DNA of 64,000 bases, from assembly GCF_030272615.1 (NCBI RefSeq), contig NC_081412.1, positions 103,776,796 to 103,840,795 on the forward strand. The letters run 5' to 3'. Both the position numbers and the translations under genes were made by a program. This DNA comes from Cryptomeria japonica (taxonomy: Eukaryota; Streptophyta; Pinopsida; Cupressales; Cupressaceae). Under the pieces are notes generated by a model, which did not search any database, was not told the origin of the DNA, and saw only the letters and a list, made by a program, of their open reading frames with translations. Below, piece after piece: positions 1 to 11,469 of the stretch (the first letter of the stretch is position 1; each line of letters starts with the position of its first letter).

Positions 1-1
1 G

Positions 2-2164
2 GATTTTTGTACATTTGAGGAGATTGATCTTCAACATTCTGTCGCATACACTCCACAACAGAACAAAGTTACAAAATGCAAGAATAGAACTCTCAAAGAA
101 ATTGGTAGTTGTATGATACATGCTCACTCTCTTGATCCCGCCTTTTGGGCAGAGGCTATCAGTTGTACCACACACATCTAGAATTGGGTTCCTCACAAAG
201 ATTTGCAAGGTATTACTTGTTTTGAGGCTTGGGATGGAAGGAAACCGATTGTGAGACATTTCAGAGTCTTTGGGTGTCCAGCATGGGCTCGCATACCTCT
301 GCAGAAATGCAAGGCATTGGAACCTCATAGTCGACCTTGCATATTTGTTGTGTTGGATATCTTGAGGGTGCTAAGGCATATAGATTGATGGATCTTGAGA
401 CACATGAGGTGTTCATTGAGAGGAGTTTTCACTTTGAGAAAAGTTCACCTAGCTTAGCCTCTCTACCTCCCCCACCTTCCTCCATTGTGGATAGTGATGT
501 TAGTGATTCAAATGATAAGACTCCTTCAACTCCGACTCATAGGGCTACACCTCCATAGGGTCCACTTGCAGTTGTGGAGCCTCATTCTTCACCTCCACCT
601 AGACATCATTGGACTCGATAGACACTTGAGTACGCAGGTTCTCTTGTTGGGGATCCTTCAGATACATGGAAAACTCGATCACAACATCAGGATCTTCCAC
701 ATGCATTCATTGCTACAACTTCTGATCCATAGACATTTCGGGAAGCATTAGGGGTTCCTGAGTGGGACCAAGCTATGGAGGAAGATTATAGTTCCTTGAT
801 GAGGAACAACACATGGGATTTAGTCCATCTCCCTAAGGGTAGAAAGATGATTCGATGTAAGTGGATCTATCAGACCAAGTTTCCAGTGGATGGTAGTGTG
901 GATAAGTATAAGGCTTAGCTTGTTGTGAAAGGTTTCTCTCAGGTTGCAGGTGTTGACTATTCTGAGACCTTTGCACCCGTAGCCAAGATGAACTCCATTC
1001 GCTTGACACTTGCTATTGCTGGAGCTCATGGTTGGGATGTACATCAGATGGATGTGAAGAGTGCTTTTCTTCATGGTGATCTTGATGAGGAGATTTATAT
1101 GGAGCAGCCACAGGGTTTTATCCAAGATACTTCCTTGGTTTGCAGACTAAGTAAATCTCTCCATGGCCTTAAGCAGGGCCCCAGGGTTTGGTACACCAAG
1201 ATGGATTCCTTTCTTCTATCAACAGGGTTCACCAGGTGTCATTCTGATCCGAATGTGTACATTTTGTGATAGGATGACTCTCACTTGATACTTGTGCTCT
1301 ATGTTGATGATTTGATCATTACAAGGAGCACCACATCCATCATTAGCAGGGTCAAATCTGCTTTGCATGACAGATTTGCTATGACTAACTTGGGTCTTTT
1401 GCACTACTTTCTTGGGATAGATATTTCACAGTCACCTTCCAAGATTACGCTATCGCAGCCCAAGTATGCTCTTGATCTACTTGCACACTTTCATATGGCT
1501 GATTGTAAGCCTACCCCGACTCCCTTTCTTTTAGGAATCAAGCTTGAGGCTCAGTGTTCCTCTCCACCAATTGATGCCACATTGTATCGTCAGCTTGTGG
1601 GTAGTCTCATCTACTTGACTCATACAGGCCCTTGATATTTCATTTGTAGTTGGCATGGTTTCCCGCTTCATGCAGGAACCACATGAGCTTCATTGGAAAG
1701 CCGCCAAACACATCCTTCATTACATCCAAGGTACACATCACTATGGGATTCACTATGTAGCAGGCACAGGACTTCGCTTGGTTGGTTACATAGACTCTGA
1801 TTGGCTTGGCGATCTTGATGATCGTAAGTCTACTTCAGGTTACATTTTTCACCTTGGTTCAGGCCCCATTTGTTGGCAGAGCAAGAAGCAACATGCTATT
1901 TCTCTCTCTTCGACTAAGGCTGAGTATCGAGGAGCTGTTAACGCAATGGCTGAGACCATTTGGCTTCAGGAGATTCTCACAGAGTTTGGGTTCACCACTC
2001 CTCGCCCGACAGTTATACATTGCGATAATCAAAGTGCTATTGCAATCTCAAAGAACCCAGTCCAGCACAAGCAGACCAAACACATTGAGATTCATATGCA
2101 CTATATCCAAGAGTTGATTCAGGAGCAGGTTATTGATTTGCAGTATTGTCCTACAGCGGAGTAG
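2..2164 (+). pseudogene. copia pol fragment (integrase C-part, RT, RNase H), decayed
   Basis: The segment encodes the end of the integrase core (TPQQN near 55), the integrase C-terminal region (SRPCIF near 330), reverse transcriptase from about 765 (MDVKSAFLHGDLDEE at 1048, YVDDLII at 1300) and RNase H (SDWLGDLDD at 1797, STKAEY at 1911, CDNQSA at 2022). It is broken by many stops. Several are CAG or CGN codons in A2 turned into TAG or TGA, for example at 179. There are two frameshifts: a 5-bp tandem duplication (TGTTG twice) near 346-355, and one extra base near 1629 relative to A2. It cannot make a working polyprotein. Confidence 0.9.
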
Positions 2165-2535
2165 GTTGTAGACATATTTACCAAACCTTTCACCGAGAGT
2201 AAGTTCCAGCAGTTATGAGCTCTCTTGGGGGTGTAGGATGTCTCATTAGGGGGGGGGTAGCTAACTTCTCCTTCCTCTTTTATGGGGGGGACTTTTTCCT
2301 CTTTGAGGTTTTTTTCTTCTTCTTTGAGAGTCTTTTGTACATTCATCTCTCTTTTGGGGGGGACTTTTTTCCCACTGGGTTTTCTCTCTTTTTCTCCATT
2401 TGTGAGAGATTGCATTTTATAGTTTTGCTTGTATTTGCATATTGTACATGGGTACCTATCATGGCCTAGTAACTAGGACCCATCTTGCATTGTTGACTTG
2501 AGTCTTCACTCCCCTAAGTTGCACTTAAGGGGGGG
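2165..2535 (+). other. 3' untranslated segment of A1 with G-tracts and polypurine tract
   Basis: Non-coding tail between the pol stop and the 3' LTR. It holds four runs of seven or more G: near 2250, 2284, 2356 and at 2529-2535. The last abuts the LTR and is the polypurine tract (AAGGGGGGG next to TGTTGG). The other three sit in a similar T-rich context and look like decoy or ancestral polypurine tracts. Confidence 0.7.
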
Positions 2536-2984
2536 TGTTGGTGTAAATAAATATTCATCATGGATATTATTACACTTTACGTAAGTTAACTTAGGATAAT
2601 GCATCTCTTCGTGGTTTGGATTTGAGACACTTAGGGAAGTGTGCACATAGGGATATAGCTTGTAGGAGAAATTACACCTTTTGTGATCTTATTTTGTTGT
2701 TACACTCCACATTCGGTGGGTTATCCACCTCTTGTGGAATATTATATTATTTCTCCTACCTGTCCCTAGTATTTCTTACCTACCCTTGTTTCTCATTGAG
2801 CCACATGTTATGATTGTGTGCTCGTACATCCATATGTCCTTGCCTATATAAGCAAGCTCATATTCATTGTATTGGGAATCCAGTTGATCATTTGCATATT
2901 CATGAGAATACAGTTTGTTCTTGTCATTCTTTTGTCTCTCTTTTATACTTTTCATTGTGCCCTTGATCTTGGCAAAATCTCACA
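2536..2984 (+). repeat. 3' LTR of A1 (449 bp)
   Basis: The LTR starts TGTTGGTGTAAAT and ends TCTCACA, and matches the A2 LTRs at 50852-51300 and 57246-57690 over its full length. A TATA box (TATATAAG) lies at 2845-2852 and would set the transcription start in the 5' copy. Confidence 0.92.
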
Positions 2985-3109
2985 TCAATGACAACATAAG
3001 AACATATTTGCAATATTAAATTGGTAGATTATGTCTACTCAACAAACAAACATGGAACTGATAGAAAATATGAGTGGGTTAATTTAAGGAAATTCCAAAT
3101 TAGTAAAGA

Positions 3110-4270
3110 TTATAGTCCAGTGCATTATCAAACAAGATTACTATCCAAAAAATACCTTTGAATGCATAATAGAATAAAATTCTATGGTTTGGGTCCAAAT
3201 TGATAGAGTACTTACTAAAGGTTAGCTATAGGTTCCTACACCTACAACAAAATGATTTTCCTGAGCCTAAACACCTACGTTGGAAAATATTTGTTCTCCC
3301 AAAGGTGGGAGCCTTGAAATGGATGGTAATGCACAAGAAAAGCTTAATAGGATATCATCTCCACATCATCAAGATCTTAGGCCCAAGTAGATGCCCACTT
3401 TGTAATGAAAATGATGAATAAAAAATAATTTACTTCTCAACTACAACTTTTCCTCACTATGTTGGGATTGGTTGCATTTAAAACTTAACTAGCACATGGT
3501 CTATGATAAGAATGTATCTTCAGAATTTTGAGAAGTTAGTCCTAGCAGCACCAAAATTCCCTCTTATCTTGAATCTATATAACATCACCTTTAATGGACT
3601 TATGGCAACTATGGAAAGAACATAATCAATGAATTTCAACAAAAGAGAATGTTGTGTAGATCAAGTTATCTAAAGAATAGAGAAATGGATCATAGACATA
3701 TTAAATGGCAGAGTTAAAGAGGTGAGGAAAAATTCATTCATCAATTAGGATGATGCAATTATGAAATTAAGTTGTGAGGTAAACTTTTCCCCTCAATTGA
3801 ATCAAGTGACTAATATAGGCTCGACAAGAAACTCATCTAAATGGATTATCTTGAATAGAAAAATGTTCAAATTGAACTTTGATAGTGCATCAAAGGGCAA
3901 TCTAGGGGTTGTTGAGATAGGGTGTATTATCGAAGATGAAATCGGTTATCTTTATGGAGATTTACCCAGAAAAAAATGGGGTTGCTACAAACAATGAGGT
4001 GGAGATCGATGAGTTGAGAAGTGGTCTATGGTTGTGCAGAAAGAAAGGCATCACCAAGATAGATATATAAGGAGATTCTCATATTTGTGTGAATTCAATA
4101 AAAATGAGGTTGATTTCAAGCCAGAAACTCTAATCATGGGTTAAGGAAATTTTGACATTTTTGGAAACCTTCAAGGACTTCTCAATAATACATGTATATA
4201 GGGAGGCAAGTAAGGTAGAAAACATTTTGTCCAATATGTAGGAGTAAAAATAAAAAAGCTAGTAGTAATA
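3110..4270 (+). pseudogene. decayed plant LINE (non-LTR retrotransposon) 3' end: RT zinc-binding and RNase H
   Basis: At 3200-3418 a short frame reads like the zinc-binding domain that follows plant LINE reverse transcriptases: a Trp-Lys stretch, a LPKV motif near 3294 and CPLC near 3389. From 3761 a second frame resembles the plant-type RNase H domain, with LNFDSASKGN near 3874. It continues after a frameshift near 3965 with TNNEVEIDEL, then GDSHICVN near 4071 and HVYREAS near 4191. The expected acidic residues of RNase H (Asp in NFD, Glu in VEIDEL, Asp in GDS) can still be seen across the two frames. Stops and frameshifts rule out function. The 5' boundary is uncertain and no clear poly(A) tail or target duplication was found. 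Confidence 0.72.
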
Positions 4271-4890
4271 GATAATAAATTAGTTAATTGTGTTGGAAAA
4301 GATCATATTTTGGCCATTGAGAGAATGAATAGTGAGGATAGACTGCATGTTAGGAAATGTCTCTTTAGCTAGCTCAATTTTTAAGAATTCCATTCTCAAT
4401 ATTTTGCATAAGTACACCACTTAAGCTAAGCATAGATAATGAGGTTGTTCAAGACAGGTGATGAAGGAACAAAGGATGCCTAATCCGATCTTTCTAACAA
4501 ATGTGGTGTAAATAAGGAGGAAGACTTGGGGATGTGTGATGGCTAACAATTTGGTTCATCCTTCACATAAAGCAATTGTTAGCAAGGCTATTCCAAAAAT
4601 AAACAAGTGGCCATATGTTGGCACCATTGCAGGTATTTTTTATGCCAATGCTATGTTATAAAAGAAAATATCCATAGAGAGTCAAAGATGATGAACACGG
4701 AAACATTCACCTATTTCATAAGTAATTATGGGGATCTACTCTCTCCATCCTAGATTAAGTACCGTTTAGAGGTGATGAAAGATCAATCTTTTTAATGTCT
4801 CAAAATTCTATATGATAGAACCTTTTACTCCAATAAAATTGATGTATCTTTTTTCTTGAATTAATTTAATAAAAGGTTCCTCCATGACAA

Positions 4891-4985
4891 TATATCAATA
4901 TAAACAAATAGATAGATATATCAAATAAACAAATAAATAGATATAACAAATATCAAATAAACAAATAGATAGATATAACAATATA
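4891..4985. repeat. imperfect tandem repeat, unit about 25-32 bp
   Basis: Three imperfect copies of a unit built on AAACAAATAGATAGATATA with TATC or TAACA tails of slightly different length. It is a simple AT-rich minisatellite with no coding potential. Confidence 0.8.
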
Positions 4986-5488
4986 ATATTAATTTATTCT
5001 AGCACAACCTGGCTAAGTACAAACCCCTATCCATGAATTTGGAATATATAGCCATGCCGCTCTCCTCACCACTCATTTTTAAAAGCAGTTCTGGATGACT
5101 TGGCTTCTCCACAGTGCAATTCGCATGGCTACGATCGAAGCCAATTCAAATGTCCCTCTATTATTGAACACGTTTTTTCTGTATTCTGATGTTTGAGCAA
5201 CTTTTTGGAGAATTGAAATACTTAATTTAATAATTGTTTCTTTTCGAATAGTGTGACATCTTTCCCATCAATCTTTGTTCTTGTTCGATAATTAGAAAAC
5301 CGAGGAGAAACATTGCATATTGGACATAAATCTACACAGAAGGCCTTAATGAACGACAACATACAAATAATAAAAATAATCATATATTTGAACTGGATGT
5401 ATGGCCCAACTTGACATGAAGCGCTAAAATGTCATAGTAAAAGCAGAGATAATTTGTCACTTTTCTCGCTTTCACAGAAGCTACTTCC

Positions 5489-5590
5489 AAAATCAACATA
5501 GTCGTCAATGGGTTCTTGGTGTTTTAAATGAGTTCATCAGGGTTTCAAAATCAATATAGTCGTTAATAGGTTTTTTGGTGTTTTAAATGA
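5489..5590. repeat. tandem duplication upstream of ZIP (about 43 bp, two copies)
   Basis: The segment 5489-5531 is repeated at 5547-5590 with a few substitutions. Both copies run from AAAATCAA-ATAGTCGT to TTGGTGTTTTAAATGA, at a period of about 58 bp. They lie about 320-420 bp before the ATG. Confidence 0.8.
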
Positions 5591-5628
5591 TTGAGGGATC
5601 AAATTTTGCTCAATGTAAAATTTTACAA

Positions 5629-5739
5629 AATAAATCTGAATTGTGCCTTGAATTGTAATACCTACTTGCAAATCTGAACTTCCATTAAAAAATAAATCTG
5701 AATCGTACATTCAATTGCAGGTCTGAACCTCCATTAAAA
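5629..5739. repeat. second tandem duplication upstream of ZIP (about 50-62 bp, two copies)
   Basis: AAATAAATCTGAAT...CTGAAC-TCCATTAAAA occurs at about 5629-5690 and again at 5690-5739, with internal length differences. Together with the duplication just upstream, it makes the proximal promoter a set of doubled modules. Confidence 0.75.
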
Positions 5740-5912
5740 AACAAAAGAAATTAATATAGGCCAGAGACGCGACAGATAAGTACACCAGGACGAAATTGGA
5801 AAGCTTTCAACGCTGAAATGACTCTATTTTTTTCTTTCTGACATCTTTATTTTGATTCTGTTGTGCTAAAAAATAGAACAGCTCTTTGGCGATTCGTGTT
5901 AATTATTCAAGC

Positions 5913-7806
5913 ATGGCAACATTTTGGATGATTTGTTTGTCATGGGCTCTGTTTTCAACAACCAGTTTGGTGGGTGCAGAGGAAGCATATTGTTCTCAGG
6001 ATCAGAGTTGCAGAAACAACAATGAAGCTCTCCACCTCAAGCTTGGGGCAATTGCCTCTATTTTGACAGGGGGCACAATAGGCGTATGCTTGCCTATCTT
6101 GGGGAGGAGTATCAGTGCTTTAAGGCCAGAAAAGGACATCTTTATTATCATCAAGGCTTTTGCAGCAGGAGTTATTGTGGCAACTGGTTTTGTTCATATC
6201 CTTCCTCACGCATTTGAGTCTCTGGGTAATCCTTGCTTGAAGGGAGGTGCTTGGGAAAATTTCCCGTTTGCTGGGTTTACAGCTGTGATGGCGGCTGTTG
6301 GTAGTCTTATGGCAGATGCAATGGCTACTGGATATTATCAACGAGCTCACCTTAAGAAAATGCGATCTAGGGTTTGTGTAACAGAAATGGTGGGGAATAC
6401 TGGGGAGTTAGAAGTTGAGAGTGGGGAGTCAGAACAGCAGAGCCATGTTCATACACATGGCGGCACTCATGCATATGATTTCACTGTGGAAGGCTCTGCT
6501 TCATCACTGCTTCGCCACCGCGTTATTTCTCAGGTAAACATAGACAAACCAGATCAAAACTAAGCTACACTCCACCTCATAAGCTACTTAGTTGTCAGAT
6601 TATATTTAATCTTATGATATTGCTATCAAGATTCAATTGTGTATTTTTCGATTCAATCTCATTGATCTATATTTCATGAATAGTGGTTCAGAAGAACTTA
6701 TCTCTTGTGAGAATGAATGGTTCACTTAGCACTCATTACATCTAGGTGGATATAGAGATGAATATTGGGTCTTCTTGAGAGGTCGCCCATCTCATACTAT
6801 TCCAACTCAAGCACGCTTAACCCCAGAGTTTTCTACAATCTTTGAAATTAAGTGGATTTAATCTTGAAGGAAACTCCATGATCAAGCTTGTTTGTAGGTT
6901 CTCCTGATAGTAATATCTTAATTTGACTTGCTACTGGCCCCTCTTAGACCAGTCCATTGTCGATCCGAACGTGACTTATTTCCAACACCAACAAACCTAT
7001 CTTCTCATATTTTATTTTATTTTTTGACATGAAGGCAATGAAATGTCCAATCCTTGACTTTATCTCTTATGGTTTTTTAATGGGTATCTTCTGTTTTTTC
7101 ATATTTTAAATCAGAAACCTGTATTGCTATTGTTTCAGGAGTAAATAACTTCATCGCTAAGATTTTCATCTAGTCTCTCATATAAGTTTATGCTACCACT
7201 ATTCATGCTTTCATATAACTTTATCTAGTGCAAAACTTGATTGATTTGTGGGGCAGGTGTTAGAGCTTGGAATAGTTGCCCACTCTGTGATAATTGGGGT
7301 ATCATTAGGGGCATCTGAAAGTCCATGCACCATACGCCCTCTAATGGCGGCTTTGACATTTCATCAGTTTTTTGAAGGAATGGGTCTTGGAGGATGCATT
7401 GTTCAGGTGATTAATTTGCTTTTCCAAACATCTTGGAAATATGGGCGTTTTATTGTGGCCTAATATTCTTATTTAATATATATGTTGATGATATTGGATA
7501 GGCGAGGTTCAAGAATAGATCAACAGCGCTCATGGCGTTCTTCTTTTCTATAACTACACCGGTGGGGATTGCAGTGGGAATCGCAATTTCATCGAGTTAT
7601 AATAAAAAAAGTCCAACAGCTCTAATTGTTGAGGGGATCTTCGACTCAGCTTCTGCAGGAATTCTGATAATATGTCATTAGTAGATCTTCTTGCAGCAGA
7701 TTTTCTTGGGTCACGAATGCAGAGCAAAGTGGGGCTTCAACTGTGGTCATATGCTTCTCTTCTGTTAGGAATCGGTGCCATGTCTTCGTTGGCCAGATGG
7801 GCTTGA
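5913..7806 (+). CDS. ZIP-family zinc/iron transporter, three exons, frameshift in exon 3
   Basis: The exons are 5913-6533, 7257-7406 and 7502-7806, with GT...AG introns at 6534-7256 and 7407-7501, both phase 0. The product would be a ZIP transporter of about 360 residues, moving Zn2+, Fe2+ or similar ions into the cytosol across the plasma or an internal membrane. Exon 1 encodes a signal peptide ([14 protein letters not shown]), three membrane segments with [19 protein letters not shown], and a His-rich cytosolic loop (HVHTHGGTH). Exon 2 carries the ZIP signature with the metal-binding His of [11 protein letters not shown] and FHQFFEG. Exon 3 has [10 protein letters not shown] and [12 protein letters not shown], but one T is missing near 7668-7671, so the frame hits TAG at 7678. 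The rest of the last segment ([11 protein letters not shown], 7672 on) lies in another frame to TGA at 7804. The ATG at 5913 fits the signal peptide; the upstream in-frame TTG at 5886 is not used. It could be a recent pseudogene or a sequencing error. The exact metal is unknown. Confidence 0.88.
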
Positions 7807-8501
7807 TTTAGCTAAATTCAAAAGATTATGTAATAATGATAGCATAAACAGTAATATGTTGCCAATACATTATTTTGGTTGAGTTTATTTTGGTTCTAAA
7901 ACAGACAGGTTAGTCAATTGCAGCTGTTAAATGCAAAATCGATGGTGTAAAATGTACGACTGACACGCATATTAGTCAATCCGTACTGTCGTTTTGAAAC
8001 CTGAAATAACACCTCCCATCACTTTTAACCAAATTGATATGTTTAAACCAGCAAAGTGTCATCATCTGTTGCATCAGATTAGTTTCTACTTAATTTTTAT
8101 AAAAGTGCAATGACTTACATTTTAATCAATTTAAATTACCAGCTCTGCTTAAAGATTAAACGTTTTGCTTTGGATTTTTCGACTGCCAAAAAAGTGAGTT
8201 TTAACTTGGGACCAGTTTCTACGACAAATTCGCCCTGCATTTGATATCTAATTGAATTTTGAGAATTTGGTGTAAGGGTCTAGTTAGCTAGTTCTAGTCA
8301 ATTAGAGTTTGACGGTTTGAATCTTGCATTATATGGGTCTACCTTATTTTAATTAGATTTGATAGAAAAGAGGTTTGTTTATAGTGGTTATTAGTTACGA
8401 TTAGAAATTTAGTAGTTAATGATGTTGTTGGATGAAGCAGTAATAGTTTTTAGTGTTAGAGTCAAACTTCTGACTTAAATCAAGATAATGGAAGACTGGA
8501 A
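7807..8501. other. 3' flank of the ZIP gene, no gene seen
   Basis: AT-rich sequence following the ZIP stop codon. It presumably holds the 3' untranslated region (AT-rich, with TAATAATG near 7832). No coding, RNA or transposon signal was recognised. Confidence 0.5.
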
Positions 8502-8953
8502 ATGATTTCTTCGTATAACTTTTGAACAAAGAAATGTTAGACATACAGATAAGAAATTCCCCACCAAAAATTTCTTTCATCTCCAGATCTCCCATCTACA
8601 TGAAAAATTCGAGTCAGCAAATATTTATAACTGACATTTTTTATGAATATACTTCATATTTATAAGGCACTTAGTTTTCAAAATAGTATTTGGTCTTTAA
8701 GTTTAATGAATGTATTGGACTCTAAAGATTATGATTTCTTCGTATAACTTTTGAACAAAGAAATGTTAGACATACAGATAAGAAATTCCCCACCAAAAAT
8801 TTCTTTCATCTCCAGATCTCCCATCTACATGAAAAATTCGAGTCAGCAAATATTTATAACTGACATTTTTTATGAATATACTTCATATTTATAAGGCACT
8901 TAGTTTTCAAAATAGTATTTGGTCTTTAAGTTTAATGAATGTATTGGACTCTA
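8502..8953. repeat. perfect 223-bp direct duplication
   Basis: 8502-8724 and 8731-8953 appear identical base for base by eye, separated by six bases (AAGATT). The unit is AT-rich and has no coding signal. It begins ATGATTTCTTCG and ends GGACTCTA. Confidence 0.93.
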
Positions 8954-9448
8954 TATAATCTTTACAGTATTTGTGGCTCAAATATGAGCCTTTTGGAGTC
9001 AAAACTATAATATTGATTTTTTAATCTATGGGCTCATCCTAGTAGAAGTACACCTATTCAACCTAATTTATCATAACCTCTACTTTTGTTGATAGGATGG
9101 TGTCACAATCTATTTTGATTGTAAAAAACATGAAGAAGCTTTAAGTATTTACATTTATTGATTAGATGCATGTTATATAAGTTTTTCTTTTGTTATTAGA
9201 ATAAGTATTGATATCTTTGTGGATGTTTTCTTGATTATGTTTTTTTGTACTTCTTGAAGTTGATTACATCATCTTGACTATGTGATTTAATTATTAAAAA
9301 AATGTTCATTGTTGTACTAGTTACATGAGATTTCTCAAACAACGTTTAATTAATGATTATGATTTGCTATGATTTTTTTTAGACTATTGCCTCATTTTTA
9401 AGAGGTGGACTCATATGTAGCATCATCCTCTCATTCAAGGAGAGTATT
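8954..9448. other. AT-rich intergenic sequence, nothing recognised
   Basis: No coding frame or repeat was recognised between the 223-bp duplication and the first LTR of the nest. The last five bases (GTATT, 9444-9448) should be the target-site copy of element E1; its partner is outside the window. Confidence 0.5.
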
Positions 9449-10246
9449 TGATAAGGGAGCATCCCTGGTTGTAGAGCAATCTTGCATCAACCAATAACAT
9501 TTCTTTTTTTGCATTCCAATCTCCAGCCATCTCAACATTTTCCACTACATTTCACCGCATTATCTTTTCATGCCTTGCAGATCTAGATTTACATTTAGCA
9601 CAAAGTCATCTACACCATATCCATAAATCTTGTGATTTGCATTTGTCATCAGGGAGTTATCACTCTTGAAAGTTACAACCAAATTCACTATTAGAGCATT
9701 TAGGTACTAATTGGGACATCTTGAGTTTGCAAATTTTTTTATGAAATGTGTGGAGCTGAATTTAACATCATTCAAGACATTTTGGGTCCAAGGAGAACCT
9801 TGGCCGTGATCTACAATCCATTATCTTCTTTAATGGGCCGTCATATTGTGCTTAAGGCCGACCTTCACATTTCATCATATTGTGGGTTTGTGATCGATTG
9901 AGGTCAATGCAGACCTTTGCTAGAGTTGGAGAAATGTATTTAAGATCATTCTGTAATCAATCCTTAGTAGTTAAGTTGTTCTTAATGGATAGGTCTTTAG
10001 AATGAGAATTTTTCAAATCACCAGTCCTTAGACTGTGTTCCCATTGTAATATCCAATAATGCCTTGTGGCGGGCTTGTGAGCCCTAGGCATTCCAAATAT
10101 GAAGGCATGTAGTGTAGTGTTGAAAATGATGAAATCAATAAAGCTTTAAGTTTGTTGAGCATTTTCTTGTGTTATTCCCACTGCATTGAACTCTATGTTG
10201 CATTGTTGGATAGTCCTTTTTGGATTCTCCATCTGTGACTACATTA
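9449..10246 (+). repeat. 5' LTR of E1 (about 798 bp)
   Basis: It starts TGATAAGGGAGCATCCC and aligns at its start with the E2 LTR at 33020 (both share CAATCTTGCATCAACCA). It ends TGACTACATTA, where E2 has TGACTGCTTCA. A primer-site remnant (ACTAGTATCAGAG, for TGGTATCAGAG) follows. The middle is strongly diverged from E2, with only scattered matches such as GGCCGACCTTC. The terminal CA has decayed to TA. Confidence 0.62.
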
Positions 10247-10354
10247 AGTGACTAGTATCAGAGTGAGTTTTGAGTCCCTATGGAGCAGAGGAATTCCTTA
10301 AGGTGAACAAATCATTGACTTGAGGTAGATTGCAAGTGATTTTGACAGACTATT

Positions 10355-11424
10355 TGTTGGTAATATGGATGTGTTGCATTAGTTTTGTCATTGATGTCAA
10401 TATTTATCCTTCTGGAGATCTATGGTTATGTTGAACCGACACATTATGTTCACTGGCAAGGTCAGTGACTTATGCACAGTCACTGGTATATGCTCACCGT
10501 TAGGTTATATGGTTCACCGACATAGATGATGACTTGTTATCATCTGGAGATCACTTGATTATGTCGAAGACATAGTTTGGATACTTGGTTTTGGTATTTT
10601 GGATATTGATCTAATCAGGCTGACATATTTGTTGTTACCGACATATTGGTCTAGGTTATGGACTGGTATTCGTTATCTATTCCATATCAACACAAAACAT
10701 TATGGAGATGATTTATTGATTGGATATTGTTGTAAATATATTGAGATGACATGATGCATCGCATCAAGACTTATTTGTAATTGATTTAATTGTAATATTC
10801 TTAGTGAGCCGGCCTACACATTTGGTCTTAGGTTTTGTATATATGTAAGATCTCATTTGTGAGATGAGATATAGGGTATGGTTATGGTATGGTATTGTAA
10901 CATGGTATGTGCGAATATTGAAGATCATATGAGCAAACCATAGAGAAGGTTCACGGAAGGTTTGAAGGCGTTTATAAGAGCTTAATCGGTACTGAATCTA
11001 GCATTGGAGATGCTATTTTGAGCAGTACATTATTCTAGGATTTAACCATCCTACTGTAGTCATTGCGACTCTGATTTGAATAGTGTGCTCTAGGCGGTTG
11101 GTCTTTCTGCATGTGCAGACCCCATTTGTATACACATACTATTTGCAGTAGTATAATCTCATTGTGGGTAAGGTTTCCTACCGTGGTTTTTCCCCTTATA
11201 GAGTTTCCACGTCAAGATATTTGTGTTATGTGTTGTGGATGTTGTTTCTCTTTCTGTTTCATACATTAAGTTTCACCGGTATTGATATTAACTGCTAATC
11301 TGTTCATCAACATTAAGTTTGGTTTACCAGTATTAGGTATTAAGTTTGATTAAGTTATAATTGGGTTGAAATTGATTGACAACTGATTCACCCCCCCTCT
11401 TAGTTGTCCTTCTGGTTCCTAACA
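10355..11424 (+). repeat. 5' LTR of G1
   Basis: It starts TGTTGGTAATATGG and ends TTCCTAACA. Near the 3' end it carries the R/U5 block GGTTTTTCCCC...GTTTCCACGTCAA (11185-11231) and then GATTCACCCCCCCTCTTAGT (11384-11403). Both are also found in the F and B LTRs. Confidence 0.92.
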
Positions 11425-11426
11425 AT

Positions 11427-11438
11427 TGGTATCAAAGC
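11427..11438 (+). other. primer binding site of G1
   Basis: TGGTATCAAAGC lies two bases after the LTR. It is complementary to the 3' end of initiator tRNA-Met except for one change (CAAAG for CAGAG). Confidence 0.85.
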
Positions 11439-11469
11439 CAAGTCCTCTTTTTGCATAAGCCTAACAGCT

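Larger units (their letters stand above)
1..2984 (+). mobile_element. Ty1/copia element A1, 5' end outside window
   Basis: This is the 3' part of a copia LTR retrotransposon. It enters the window inside the integrase core and runs through reverse transcriptase, RNase H, a G-tract-rich 3' untranslated segment, a polypurine tract and a 449-bp 3' LTR. It is closely related to the full-length copy A2 at 50852-57690, with the same domain order, the same LTR length and near-identical DNA. The LTR ends at TCACA; the next five bases (TCAAT, 2985-2989) should be one target-site copy, but the other copy lies outside the window. Confidence 0.93.
4271..5912. other. intergenic region upstream of the ZIP gene
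   Basis: AT-rich sequence without a supported gene. It holds an AAACAAATAGATAGATATA-type minisatellite (4891-4985) and two tandem duplications close to the gene (5489-5590 and 5629-5739). The promoter of the ZIP gene must lie here, but no convincing TATA box was pinned down; AATATAGG near 5753 is only a weak candidate. I did not see a zinc-deficiency element of the RTGTCGACAY type, though this was read by eye. Confidence 0.5.

Noticed and set aside
2616-2813. A 65-codon frame in the A1 LTR, also present in both A2 LTRs
   Set aside because: It lies over the U3 region and TATA side of the LTR. It is conserved because the LTRs are recent copies, with no coding signature.
4891-4985. A possible CRISPR-like or regulatory repeat array
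   Set aside because: The units are AT-rich, imperfect and contiguous without spacers: a simple minisatellite.
5886-5912. An upstream start for the ZIP protein at 5886
   Set aside because: The codon is TTG. The in-frame ATG at 5913 opens a normal signal peptide.
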